From assembly GCA_023055425.1 (NCBI GenBank), contig JALGPY010000001.1, positions 141,261,368-141,325,367 of the forward strand: DNA of 64,000 bases, given 5' to 3'. The first letter of the stretch is position 1, and each line of letters begins with the position of its first letter. The DNA is from Linanthus parryae (taxonomy: Eukaryota > Streptophyta > Magnoliopsida > Ericales > Polemoniaceae). Below, piece after piece: positions 23,518 through 34,449 of this stretch. A program made the position numbers and the translations under genes. The notes below the pieces were generated by a model, which saw nothing but the letters and a program-made list of their open reading frames with translations, was not told where the DNA came from and did no database searches.

Positions 23518-25456
23518 GTCTGTCAAAGGGGTACGGAGTTTCTTGGGACATGCAGGTTTCTATCGGCGCTTCATTAAGGATTTTTCGAAAATCACAAAGC
23601 CTTTATCTGGTTTGCTAGAGAAAGATGCCGTGTTTGATTTCAATGAAGACTGCAAGACAGCTTTTGATTTGCTCAAGAAGAAGCTGATTAGTTCTCCCAT
23701 TATAGCCACTCCAGACTGGACTCTACCGTTCGAACTTATGTGTGATGCCAGCGATTACGCGGTGGGAGCAGTGCTGGGACAGCGGAAAGACAAGGTAGCT
23801 CATGTTATTTACTATGCTAGTCGTACTCTTAACACTGCACAGGTTAATTATGCCACCACGGAGAAAGAGATGTTGGCTATTATCTTCGCATTGGACAAGT
23901 TTCGTCCATATCTTGTGGGTTCCCAGGTGACTATTTTCACAGACCATGCAGCCCTCAAATATCTTCTTGCTAAGAAGGATGCGAAGCCTAGATTGATCCG
24001 ATGGGTGTTACTGATGCAAGAGTTCGATATAGTGATAAAGGACAAAAAGGGTGTAGAGAATGTTGTTGCAGACCATTTGTCACGACTGGATAACGAAAAA
24101 CAAGAAGATGTGCCGATTAGAGAAGATTTTCCAGACGAACAACTTATGGTAGTGGTAGCAGCTGTGCCTTGGTTTGCGGATTTGGCAAATTTCAAGGCGC
24201 TCAAAATTGTCCCGAAAGACATGACGTTCCATCAGAAAAAGAAATTTTTCGCAGATGCACGACACTATTTCTGGGATGACCCTTATTTGTTTAGGTTGGG
24301 AGCTGACAATGTGTTGAGAAGATGCGTAGCTGAGCCAGACACTTTGGACATTCTTAGACACTGCCACGAATTGAATTGCGGAGGACACTTTGGCAAAGCG
24401 CGTACTGTGGCAAAGGTATTGCAAAGTGGATTTTACTGGCCTACTTTACATAAAGATGCTCATCTATTCGTGCAGCAATGTGATCGGTGTCAGAGAACCG
24501 GCAATATCTCCAGCCGAAACGAGATGCCTCAAAATTTCGTGTTGGAAGTAGAGCCCTTTGATGTCTGGGGCATCGATTTCATGGGACCATTCCCATCTTC
24601 ACTTGGCAATCTTTATATACTGTTAGCTGTGGATTATGTGACCAAGTGGGTGGAGGCAATGGCTTGCCCGAAGAACGATGGAGCTACTGTAGAGAGATTC
24701 GTGCGGAAGAGCATTTTTACGCGGTTTGGAACTCCAAGAGCCATAATCAGTGATGAAGGATCGCATTTTGTGAATAAAGTCTTTGCCAATGTCTTGAGCA
24801 AATATGGGGTAAAGACGCATAAGATATCACTGGCCTATCATCCGCAGTCGAATGGGCAAGCAGAAGTGTCTAACCGAGAGATAAAAGGGATTCTGGAGAA
24901 GACAGTCAACCCGGGACGCAAGGATTGGTCTCTGCATTTAGACGATAGCTTATGGGCGTATAGGACTGCTTACAAGACTCCTTTGGGCATGTCTCCCTAC
25001 CAGTTAGTGTTTGGGAAGTCGTGTCATCTTCCGGTAGAACTTGAGCACAAGGCATTCTGGGCTTTGAAGAAGATCAATTTGGACGCTAAGCTCTCCGGTG
25101 AGCTAAGAAAGCAAGCGCTACTTGAACTTGAAGAATTTCGATTGATGGCGTATGAAAGTGCAAAAATCTATAAGGAGAGGACAAAATTGTGGCACGACAG
25201 GCACATCATCCCGAGAGACTTCAAGGTAGGACAGAAAGTATTGATCTTCAATGCAAGACTAAAGCTGTTTCCAGGGAAATTGAAATCTAGGTGGAGTGGT
25301 CCCTACACGATTACTGAAGTTTATCCATGGGGATCTCTTGAGGTAGAGGATGCAAATGGGAACAGGTTTAAGGTGAATGGCCAGAGAGCGAAACCGTACG
25401 TGGACGGGAATTTCATTGGAGTCATTGAATGGCTTCATGCAACTCCCGCAACTTGA
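23357..25456 (+). pseudogene. Partial pol frame, repeat unit 4
   Basis: The structure matches the two preceding copies. It is followed by the unit flank, then by sequence unique to the element (palindrome module and third ORF). Confidence 0.85.
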
Positions 25457-26232
25457 GAAGTCTCTGAGGTAACTGGGTCGGGCCGTCGACCTTAAATTAC
25501 AAAGCGCTTGTTGGGAGGCAACCCAACCTATTTATTGCTTTAGGATAGATTTTAATACTGTTTTGTAATTTTTATTCGGTTTGACTTTATTGAGAGGTGC
25601 GAGAGAGTGGATTTAATGTTTCCAATGAGTATGTGCAGGAATACGAGGTGAAAGGCCTATTTCGGATCCCCCTTCTTGATGCGCGCGTGCGAAACAGAGT
25701 AAAAAGTCCGGATTTGCAGCTAAATACGCGTATCGGGATCCGAAGTGAAGAAATTGAAGGTAGAAGCCATTTCTGCATCTATTCAACACACGCACCTGGG
25801 GAAGATCATGTTCCCGGACTCCCCGTCTTGATTTGCGCAAGAATTTGATTAGTGAACGGAGAAAGCTAGCACGCCGGCACGGATTACGAGGTGAAATTTT
25901 GAAGGACAGACTAAAATGAGAATTGAACAATGCCAACGTGTGGGGGTGGTCGAGAGCTTTCTGTAGACAGGTGGATCGCGCAAATCGGAGTCCGGATGAG
26001 AAAGTTACGCCAAAAAGGATGTTTTAGCAAGTAAAACGAGGCCAAAAGCATCCGGAAATGCAAAACGTGCCTTGGAACGCGTGAAATTGACAAATAAAAT
26101 ATTCCCCGGATTTTGGGAGTGTTTTAAGGTGAAAAGGGAGTCTCGAGGTCGAGGAGATCCTTCGGAAAGCAAAGGCACGATCGAAGACGCGAAAAATCGA
26201 CAAAAAGGATGTTTTTGGCACAATTCAGAATT
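23518..26232 (+). repeat. Tandem unit 4
   Basis: It is the last unit. It ends exactly where the first internal palindrome (GTCTTCG...) begins. One silent private change was noticed near 25187. Confidence 0.95.
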
Positions 26233-26412
26233 GTCTTCGTATGAAGACAATTGTCTTCGTACGAAGACATTGTACTTAGAAAAATTTTTGAACCTCTGAA
26301 TTGTCTTCCTATAACAGCTCTCAGTATCTATGTGAGAAGACCTTCGTGCGAAGACAACTTGTCTTCGTACGGAGACTCTTCGCACGAAGAAAAGTGTCTT
26401 CGCACGAAGACA
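26231..26412 (+). promoter_or_regulatory. Internal copy of the LTR palindrome module
   Basis: Six palindromes lie at 26231-26250, 26252-26269, 26342-26354, 26361-26376, 26377-26390 and 26395-26412. The spacers (ACTTAG, CAGTATCT, GAGAAGACCTTCG) match the LTR module in the same order. A TTATAATT motif follows at about 26459. Then comes a pyrimidine-rich, leader-like stretch up to the third ORF at 27144. This looks like a duplicated promoter region for that ORF, which is inferred. Confidence 0.5.
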
Positions 26413-27143
26413 TCGCGCAGAAAGACAGAAATAGTCAGCACGGACAGCAGCTTGGGGGTTATAATTTGGGGGTGTTTTAGACCTTTTGCCCACGCGTGAA
26501 GCTTCATCAGCTGGGCATCGTGCATTCTTCATTCTTCATCTTCACAAACTCAGTTCTTCTCTCCATAGCCGAACCTACTCCAATTCACCCCTCACTTGTT
26601 TCTTCACCAAAATCAACATTCTACCTAGGGTTTTGCTCGCGATTCCAAGGAGAACAAGGTTCCATAGGTGGTTTTGAGAGAGAGTGCAAGACAAGAGAGA
26701 AATCAGAGGAGAAGAAAGCTAGGGTTTTGAAGGAGAAGTGAGAAATTGGACGAGCTACAGTTTGATTCACCTGTCGGACGAGAAGGAAACATTGACGGGG
26801 ACTACGCAAGGAGTACGGAGCAGCAAGAAATTCAAGATTTCGACAAATTTTTCCGGCACCATCAAAATCAGTCGGAGTTCGTCAAATTGGGAAATTTTTG
26901 CGTCCGTAAGACTTGCTCCGGACGCGTAGGTACTATCTAAACCTCGTAATTTCAATAATCGAGTCTTAGGCACATTGAGTAAAAGCCCGGTTATATTTTG
27001 TTGCGCTTAGAAGCGTATTTGGGGGCGATTGCGTAAAGTCCTAGGAATTGCTTGTTACGTGCCTACGTGTTTCGTTTAGTGTACACTTCTTGTTCACGTG
27101 CACATTTGTTGAGTTGTTTGTTTTACTTGCAATTGAACTTTAA

Positions 27144-28451
27144 ATGGCGGGTGGTAAGAAACGGAAGACGGGAGAGGGTTCGTCGCAAGAAGCATCGGGG
27201 TCGGGCGATCCTCAATTAGAGATTCCGCCTACTCCCCAATATGCCATCTTGACGGCCCCTTTCCCGGCTAAACCGGGTATTGTTGGCCGACGAAAGGCCA
27301 AGGCCAATTTGAAAGAGAGAAGTATTGGGCCGGGTTATTATGATAGCTACCGTTTCGTCACTCATGAGGCCCATCTTGACTCTCGAAGAGACACGTATTT
27401 GACTAAGAACGGGCAGCCCGAGAAAGCTTTTCCTTTGCACGAGGACATGCCTCAAGCAATTAAGGAAATTTATGAGCGCGAGAAGCTTGATAATTGGTTT
27501 AAGCTAGTAGGGCAGTCTAGTTCACACATTACGAGAGAGTTTTTGTTTAATTTGCGTTATGCAAAGGATGGAGAGAGTCAAGATCCTCGTCTTGTTTACT
27601 GTCGGAACGAGTGGATAGTCTTCACGCCAGAGACTATCGCTCTCGCCATGGGTTTCCCCGCTTTGAAAGATGGTTGTGGGTTAGAGACGGTTCTTCGTAG
27701 TGAGAACCTTTGGTCTCGTCTAAATGCTTTTTGCTTTGCGAAGGGGGTTGATCCATGGGACAGGAAAGGAGAGGTGCTTCATTGGAAGGCCGAGAAGAGG
27801 TTTTATAGGCCGGAGGCTAGGTGGTGTTGTGAAGTGCTAGAAAACTGGGTTTTGGGAATCACACGAAACCCTAGTTATACTTTCCGCCTCTCTGTCTGGG
27901 CCCTTTGTCTTTACACCGGGGTGAGAATTAATATCCCCAAACTGATTTGGGAGAACTGTCTTGAGAGGGTGTCTAGGACAAACAAATTGGGCCCCGGTCA
28001 TACCTGCTTGATCACTCACCTAGCCAAAACTGCCGAGGTAGTCATAGGGAGAGATATGGACTTGAAACCGTTTACGGCTCGGAAGTGGCATAGGTTTGAT
28101 GAGACAGCGAGGAAGAAGGGCAAGGGTAGGAGGATGAACACCTCTAGGTTTGACAACCAGGTTGCCTACGACCACCTGAGAGAGGAGATGGCCCGGGATA
28201 GACTTGAGAGAAGACGCCAGTTTGCCCACACTCGGGACAATCAGGCGAAGCTGGGGGGTTTAATCCAGATGGTTGGCCAGTGGGTTATACAGTCTAGTGG
28301 TCAGGCACCGGGGGAGTTTGTTCCACCAGTCCCGACGGCGGATCCGTGGTTTCAGGAGGATGACTTTGAATATGAGGTTCCGCCGAGTGAGGATGAGGAA
28401 GAAGAAGATGATGAGGAACAAGAGGAAGATGAGGAGGAAGATGACGAGTAG
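27144..28451 (+). CDS. Third ORF of the Athila-like element (plant transposon protein-like)
   Basis: This intact frame of 435 codons starts in a favourable context (AAATGGCG). The N-terminus is basic (GGKKRK, residues 3-8), possibly a nuclear localisation signal. The middle (about 100-300) resembles the 'putative plant transposon protein' domain: a WIVFTPETIALAMGFP block, WCCEVLENWVLGITRNPSY, RLSVWALCLYTGVRINIP and a TCLITHLAKTAEV block. The last 35 residues are almost all Glu and Asp. It occupies the env-like position after pol, but I see neither signal peptide nor transmembrane helix, so an envelope role is unlikely. Counterparts with the same plan lie in Sireviruses A (1839-3458) and C (45207-46920). 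The molecular function is unknown. Confidence 0.75.
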   Translation: MAGGKKRKTGEGSSQEASGSGDPQLEIPPTPQYAILTAPFPAKPGIVGRRKAKANLKERSIGPGYYDSYRFVTHEAHLDSRRDTYLTKNGQPEKAFPLHEDMPQAIKEIYEREKLDNWFKLVGQSSSHITREFLFNLRYAKDGESQDPRLVYCRNEWIVFTPETIALAMGFPALKDGCGLETVLRSENLWSRLNAFCFAKGVDPWDRKGEVLHWKAEKRFYRPEARWCCEVLENWVLGITRNPSYTFRLSVWALCLYTGVRINIPKLIWENCLERVSRTNKLGPGHTCLITHLAKTAEVVIGRDMDLKPFTARKWHRFDETARKKGKGRRMNTSRFDNQVAYDHLREEMARDRLERRRQFAHTRDNQAKLGGLIQMVGQWVIQSSGQAPGEFVPPVPTADPWFQEDDFEYEVPPSEDEEEEDDEEQEEDEEEDDE

Positions 28452-29850
28452 TGGAGTGTGCCCTCATGCTAGAATTGTTGAGTCCTCGTGTTATCGTTGA
28501 GGACAACGATGCATTCTAGTGTGGGGGTGGTTGAATCCTTTTTACTAGTCAATGTCGTGTCTTTGCATCGCCAGTGTCTGCATGTAGTTAGAGGTTTTTG
28601 GTTATGTCCTTATTTTTCTTTTTGTTATTCATTTTTTTTTTTTTTTTGCACGTTTTGGTATTTTTGAGTCAACCCACCATTGTTGAGTCGTTAATCGAGT
28701 TGGCCTTGCATATAGTGTAGGTATATAAAAAAAAAAAAAAAAAAAAATCTAAAAATGTGAAAAATCCAAAAAAATTAAAAATTTGAGAAAGGGCAATTGA
28801 AAAAAGCTGAAAATTCGGTAAAATCGAGAGGCGTGAGACTTTTAGGCATAGGGCGTGAATTGCGATCGAGAGTGACAATGTGAGAGTCCCTTAGTAAGTA
28901 TAGAGAAACTCTCTTTACGGGAATGCGTGCCTATTTTACACACGAATTTAATTCTTTCAAATTTAAAGTGTGTGCCTAATTTTCTTACAAGAGTTGAGCT
29001 AGGTGTGAGCTAAACAAGCCGAACGTTCTTGTGTACGTCTTAGGTAGTCGCCAACCCGCCTCGTAGTGGCACACAGAACAGCTGTGCGAGGTGTGTATTA
29101 GAGCACTCACTGCTTCTAGAACTTACCTTGTAGGACCACTAGTAAACCCGTATTTGAACCATGGATTCTTTGACAACCTTTGGACTTAGGGTGACGATTC
29201 TTGGCCTTCAGCATTGATTGGTTAGAATCACCACTTTAGTGCGTCACGAGGGTGTTGTAGTTGAGGGGGTTCGATGAGGGAGTACTTCATGCTATATTTG
29301 TGTGAGTCTTACATATCGCATGCACTTCATTTGTGATCTTCGAGGGGAATGCGAGGGTGAGTGAGAGTAGGCTTGCGCACTTCGGTGTGGCGGTGTTCCA
29401 TGGCATTACAACATGGACACAAGTGAGGAGAGCCGTGAGTGTGTACGTCTAATACACACGAAACTTGGGTTGGGGGAATTTAATAGGTGGATCGTGCTAG
29501 GTACCGGATCTTACTCATCATGGTGTAGGAGGTTTGGTTGGATTAGGCACGAGACAGACATTTGATCGACTACTTGAGAGGGGACAGGATTACATTCGAG
29601 TGTGGGGGTGTCGACATTTGACTTCGGACATCGAGATTGTGTTTGCGACGACTCCATCCCCACACATGTTTCTTTAATGTTAGCGGCTTCGTTGATTTAC
29701 ACCAAAGATTTTATGGAGATAGGGAGAGACATTGATTTGTGATTTGTACGTGATTTTGATAGTGTCTCTCCTTACGATTACATGATTAGCTTGATTCATT
29801 GGAAGACCACTCGTGGAAGATATTGAAGAAATTGTGCAGGATTTTGAGAG

Positions 29851-29890
<40 letters not shown>

Positions 29891-30745
29891 GAAAAAAAAA
29901 AAGAAAAGAGAGAAAAAAAGGAGAGATGAATAAAGGTAGAATGAGAAGCTTTGTGGAAGAACGAGTGGAGAAGCGACTAGTTCACGAACGGGAAATTTTT
30001 GGTTTATGCATTCTTCATGACGATGGCCGCGGAGATCGTAATTGTACCGGGGTTTGAGGGGATCGAGGGCCGGAGATGGTGAGTTTCGGGCTTGGTTTCC
30101 ATCATTGTTGTGAGGGTGTGTGAGCTATGGTATTTGTGAGAATGTGACGCTTTAGGACTTGTATTTGATTCTTATCCTATTTGTCCCTAAAGCCTCATCA
30201 TTTAAACCCGTTAGCGGATTAGGAGCTCGGACCTTGAACGTGGCTTAGCCTAGCGTAGCCTTTTATTTTGTGGCACACATGAAAAGGTATTGCATTCTTG
30301 TACTTAGTAAAGTTAGGTTCTCTATACTAGCTAGGGGGAATTCATGTTGACGAATTTGATTTCGAATCATTCCTTGTGTCTAGATTTCTCATCGCTTCGT
30401 GTGAATCGGTTTAAGCTAATGGAGATTGCCCAATCTCGCAAAAGAAAAGAAAAAAATTGTATTTCAATACTTGCATTGTGAATATTGCATTTGCATATAG
30501 GTGCATTGTGTATAATCGAGTCGTGTCGACTAGTAGGAAGGATGGTTGGTGAACGGTTCTACTCGTATTAGTATGCAAGAGTTCTTGGTATTGTATGCAA
30601 TGTGAGGTGATAGTATGCAAATGGCGTAGGGAAGTATGCAATGAGTAATTGGGTAGTATGCAAAGTTGGATGAATTGCGGAAAAGCGAAAGAAGCTTTGA
30701 CTTGAGAGAGATGGAATTGACTTGAGAGATTTGCTCGGGACGAGC
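28452..30745 (+). other. Long 3' untranslated region of the Athila-like element
   Basis: No coding frame of note is visible in 2.3 kb. It has a T-run (about 28632-28647), A-runs (about 28729-28747 and 29852-29887) and purine motifs GTGTGGGGGT at 28518-28530 and 29598-29610 that echo the functional tract at the 3' LTR. Confidence 0.7.
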
Positions 30746-30766
30746 AAAAGGTAGTGTGGGGGTAGT
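30746..30766 (+). other. Polypurine tract of the Athila-like element
   Basis: A purine-rich stretch ending in GTGTGGGGGTAGT directly precedes the 3' LTR at 30767, as required for plus-strand priming. Confidence 0.7.
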
Positions 30767-32379
30767 TGATAACTCCGTTTTCGGAGTTATTTTATGCCTT
30801 TTATTTCTACGTTTTGCGTGCTTATAATGGAGAATTTGTCGTCTTTTGAGTAAATTGAGCGTAAATGTGAAAATACGAGTTCATGTGCAATACTTGTTGA
30901 ATCCGGGCGTTTCTTTAGATTTTTGAGCTTTTTATTGTGATATGATCGCGGGTTGTGTTTTCGTGTTGTGATTCGCAGGAAAACAGGGCTTGGATGATCG
31001 TGCGGGATTTGGAAGCGAACTTCGGAAGCGAGGAACTCAAAGACAAGTCAAGAGGAGAGTCAAAAGTCAAAGGAAGTCAAAAGAAAGTCAAAGGAAAGAC
31101 AAGTCAAGAGAAAGGTCAAAGAAAGTCAAAGGAAGATCAAGGAAAGAAAGAATGGAAGAAGGGAGTCAAAGAAGAGAAGAGAAAAGTCAAAGGAAGTCAA
31201 AAGAGGGCTGGAACACAGTGTCTTCGTGCGAAGACATTTGTCTTCGTGCGAAGACAATTACTTAGCCAAAATTTCAAGTCTGCAGCATTCTCTTCTTAAA
31301 AACACTTGCAGTATCTCAATGAGAAGACCTTCGCACGAAGAGGCAGAAGTCTTCGTACGAAGACTCTTCGTGCGAAGACAACTGTCTTCGTGCGAAGAGG
31401 TCGTGGTTCAGCAGCATATTTTTGGGGCTTTTCCGTATTATTTCCAAACTTTGTAATATTATTATGGGAACGTATTTAAGACTTTTAGGTCGTCTTTTTC
31501 AGTAGTTTTGGAGGATTAGAGACATCTTTGGAGATCAAGAAGCTTAGGAGAGAGCTTAGGAGCTTTTGGATCATTCGTTTGAATTCTAAACTCTCGTTTT
31601 TCTTGATTTTCATGTTTAAACTCATTATAATCGTTGTTTTGATTATGAATATGAGTAGCTAAACACCTTTTGCTGGGAATTCTCGTTTGGTGTAGCTAGG
31701 GTTTGATCTAAAGTCGATGTTTTGATGATTGTGATGCATGCTTTAGCTTAATCTTTCGTGTTTATTCATTATTATGGATTATTTGCGTTCTTAATCGCAT
31801 TATCTTTGCGAGTAGCTAACGTAGAGATAGAATTAATTAGTTTCACGCGGTAACTCCGTGATAACTAGTCGGTAAATCGAATAATCCACCTAGTCGTATC
31901 AATGTTTGGTAACTCGGCATCGTTAACTAGGATCGTTAAAGTAGAATCATAATCTTAATGCATACTTAAACCTAAATTAGGCTTGGTAACTCGGTTTAGT
32001 TTAGTTTAAGTATAGTGGATTTGCTTGGTAACTCGGTAAGTTCAACATTGCTTGATTAATAGTGAATAACACGTGGTTGTTTTACGAATCAAAACATAAA
32101 TTTAGATCGACCTAGTGAACCTAGAGAATTCCCGGTGCTTTTCCCTTATTGATAAAAACCTTCAAATATTCATTCTTTATTAATCGTGAATTATTTCACT
32201 TGTTTAATTGAGAATTTTGCGTTTAATTTCTTAGAAGTAGATAAAAACACAACTTGCGACTTGCCCACATAAGGTATAGAATAATAATTAATTTAAACAA
32301 AGTCCCTTGGGTTCGACAACCCGGATTTCCGGTTTATTACTACACACGACGGCTGTGCACTTGCAGTTGGAACGTGTCA
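30767..32379 (+). repeat. 3' LTR of the Athila-like element
   Basis: It matches the 5' LTR over 1,613 bp. I noticed one substitution (32203). The hairpin, GTCAA cluster, palindromes and TATA-like motif are all conserved. Target duplication CTAGT follows. Confidence 0.93.
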
Positions 32380-33427
32380 CTAGTCCTACTAGAATTTGGA
32401 TTAGTCCCCTTTTGCAAACTAGTCCTAATCATGTCCATACATGGATTAGTTCTATTTTCCCATTAATCTTAATCATGTCTCTACATGAATTAGGCCAACT
32501 TGCAAATTAGTCCTACTAAGTTAGCAAGTTGTTGCGATTTGATCCTTCTAATTAATTAATCATATTAATTAATTATTTCCCAAGTCTAGTTCACCCCTAT
32601 ATGGCGTGTGACCCCATAGGTTCTATTTAGTTGGTAGTAACTATTTACTAATATGGAGCGGCCTCTAGCAAGACATCCATTCTAGCCAACAAATAGAATA
32701 GTCATTATGACAAACCTTGTGCAAGTAATTGTCTCATCCCTTTGTCTCAATATCCGGATTGGACACGAGACATACAAGTCACACTCGTATATCCAATCCA
32801 TAGTTTCTCGATCCTGGGAATAGCCTTATTCGCGCAAATAACATCAATATCCTATATTGATTTATTTGAGTCTGGCCAGACATTTTATAAGCACTATACC
32901 TCGAGTGGTCTAGGATATTTGTTCCCGTTATGTGGGAGGGACAAATTCTATCTACGTCCACTACGATCTCTAAGCTTGCTTCTCATTGTATCCAGTACAC
33001 GCCTTTATAACTACCCAGTTACGGTGTAGCGTTTGACGCTACCAAGATCACAATAATCCACAACTAGAATATTCTAGTGACTTCAAGTCTAAGGATGACA
33101 ACACCGTTGCACCGCGAGAAGCGCTTGTGACTTAACATAACATGTATGTAGCCTTCTCGGAGATGGGTCAATCCAGTATGCCATTACTCCTAATGCATAC
33201 CCATGTGTTGGATCATGATATATCCATATCAATCCAACCCAATACTAGTCTATAGATGATTGTCCTATTAATCATTATAATTGACTAGGGATATTTAAGA
33301 ATATAACACTTATATTCTAAGGACTTCATTCATGTTATCATATCTCTTTATCGATAATATAATGAATCGTAAATCCATAAATGTCATAATTAATTGATTG
33401 CCTCTAGGGCACAATTCCAACAGTTAT

Positions 33428-34434
33428 AAAGGCGTGTACTGGATACAATAAGAAGCAAGCTTAGAGATCGTAGTGGACGTAGATAGAATTTGTCCCTCCC
33501 ACATAACGGGAGCAAATATCCTAGGCCACTCGAGGGATAGTGCTTATAGAATGTCTGGCCAGACTCAAATAAATCAATATGGGATATTGATGTTATTTGC
33601 ACGAATAAGGCTATTCCCATGGATCGAGAAACTAGGGATTGGATATACGAGTGTGACTTGTATGTCTCGTGTCCAATCCGGATATAGAGACAAAGGGATG
33701 AGACAATTACTTGTTCAAAGGTTGTCAAGATGACTATTCTATTAGTTGGCTAGAATGGATGTTTTGCTAGAAACCGCTCCATATTAGCAAATAGTTGCTA
33801 CCAAGTAGATAGAACCTATGAGGTCACACGCTAGATAGAGTTGAACTAGATTTGGGAATTAATTAATTGGATTAATTAATTAGAATGATCACTTTGCAAA
33901 ACCTTGCAAACTTAGTAGGGACTAATTTGCAAGGAAGGGACTAAATCGAAGTCTAGTAGGACTAGAATAAGTCCTTTAGGTAGTTGGCAAGGAGTTGTTG
34001 GACTATATAAAGGAACTTCCTTCCTTCCTTCCCACACTTATGCTCATAATTGATCATAACTTGAGTGGGAGAGAACAAAAGGAGAGAGAGAAAGCAAGCT
34101 AGAGGAGCCGCCGCCCCCTAGCCCGCCGCCCGTCCCCGTCGGCCCCAAAGGAGGCCGAAACCTCCTTTGGTTTGTCTCGTTTTGCGTGATTCTTCATCCT
34201 CTTCCTCTTTCCGGGCTAGCACCAAGGAGTGGGAGATCTAGAAATCAACTCTAGGCGTGGATAAACTATAGAGAACGTGACACAATTCGCTTTTGAAGTC
34301 ATAAAAGGAGAACCCTAAGGTGTGTTATTGATTTCTTCCTTTACCATCGTTATGTCTCTTGACTTGTGATCCTTGGAGGGTTTTGCATGGTTAATTATTG
34401 TTTGCGTTGTGCATCCATGAATCAAAACCCTACA
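33428..34434 (+). repeat. 5' LTR of copia B1, second part
   Basis: It continues the LTR broken at 9606 and ends CCCTACA at 34434. A TATA box (TATATAAAG) lies at 34004-34012. It matches 40494-41501 closely. Confidence 0.9.
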
Positions 34435-34435
34435 G

Positions 34436-34449
34436 TGGCATCATAGCCA
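34436..34449 (+). other. Primer-binding site of copia B1 (decayed)
   Basis: TGGCATCATAGCCA starts one base after the LTR. It differs at two positions from the initiator-Met tRNA complement TGGTATCAGAGCCA. Element B2 keeps a closer version at 61493. Confidence 0.65.

Larger units (their letters stand above)
10069..32379 (+). mobile_element. Athila-like Ty3/gypsy element with internal tandem amplification
   Basis: LTRs of 1,613 bp (10069-11681 and 30767-32379) start with TG and end with CA, flanked by CTAGT at 10064-10068 and 32380-32384. The primer site matches Asp tRNA, as in the Athila lineage. The order is gag-protease-RT-RNase H-integrase in one 1,830-codon frame, then three extra copies of a 2,715-bp unit, a palindrome module, a third ORF (27144-28451) and a 2.3-kb untranslated tail. 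I noticed only one difference between the LTRs (11505 G, 32203 T), so insertion is recent. Without the three extra units it would be about 14.2 kb. Confidence 0.93.
9607..33422 (-). mobile_element. Inverted solo LTR of the copia B family, split by the Athila-like element
   Basis: The pieces 9607-10068 and 32385-33422 together form one LTR in minus orientation, about 1.5 kb. On its own strand it starts TGTTGGAATTGTGCCC (ending at 33422) and finishes CCCTACA (at 9607). It is flanked by GTTAT at 9602-9606 and 33423-33427. No internal copia sequence is attached, so it is a solo LTR. It sits head-on inside an LTR of its own family. Confidence 0.88.

Noticed and set aside
17927..25456. Three 699-codon frames as separate genes
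   Set aside because: They are made by the tandem repeat junction fusing untranslated flank to pol. No promoter, primer site or gag accompanies them.
27144..28451. The 435-codon frame as a host gene
   Set aside because: It lies between pol and the 3' LTR of one element, inside its target duplication, and has counterparts in two other elements here.
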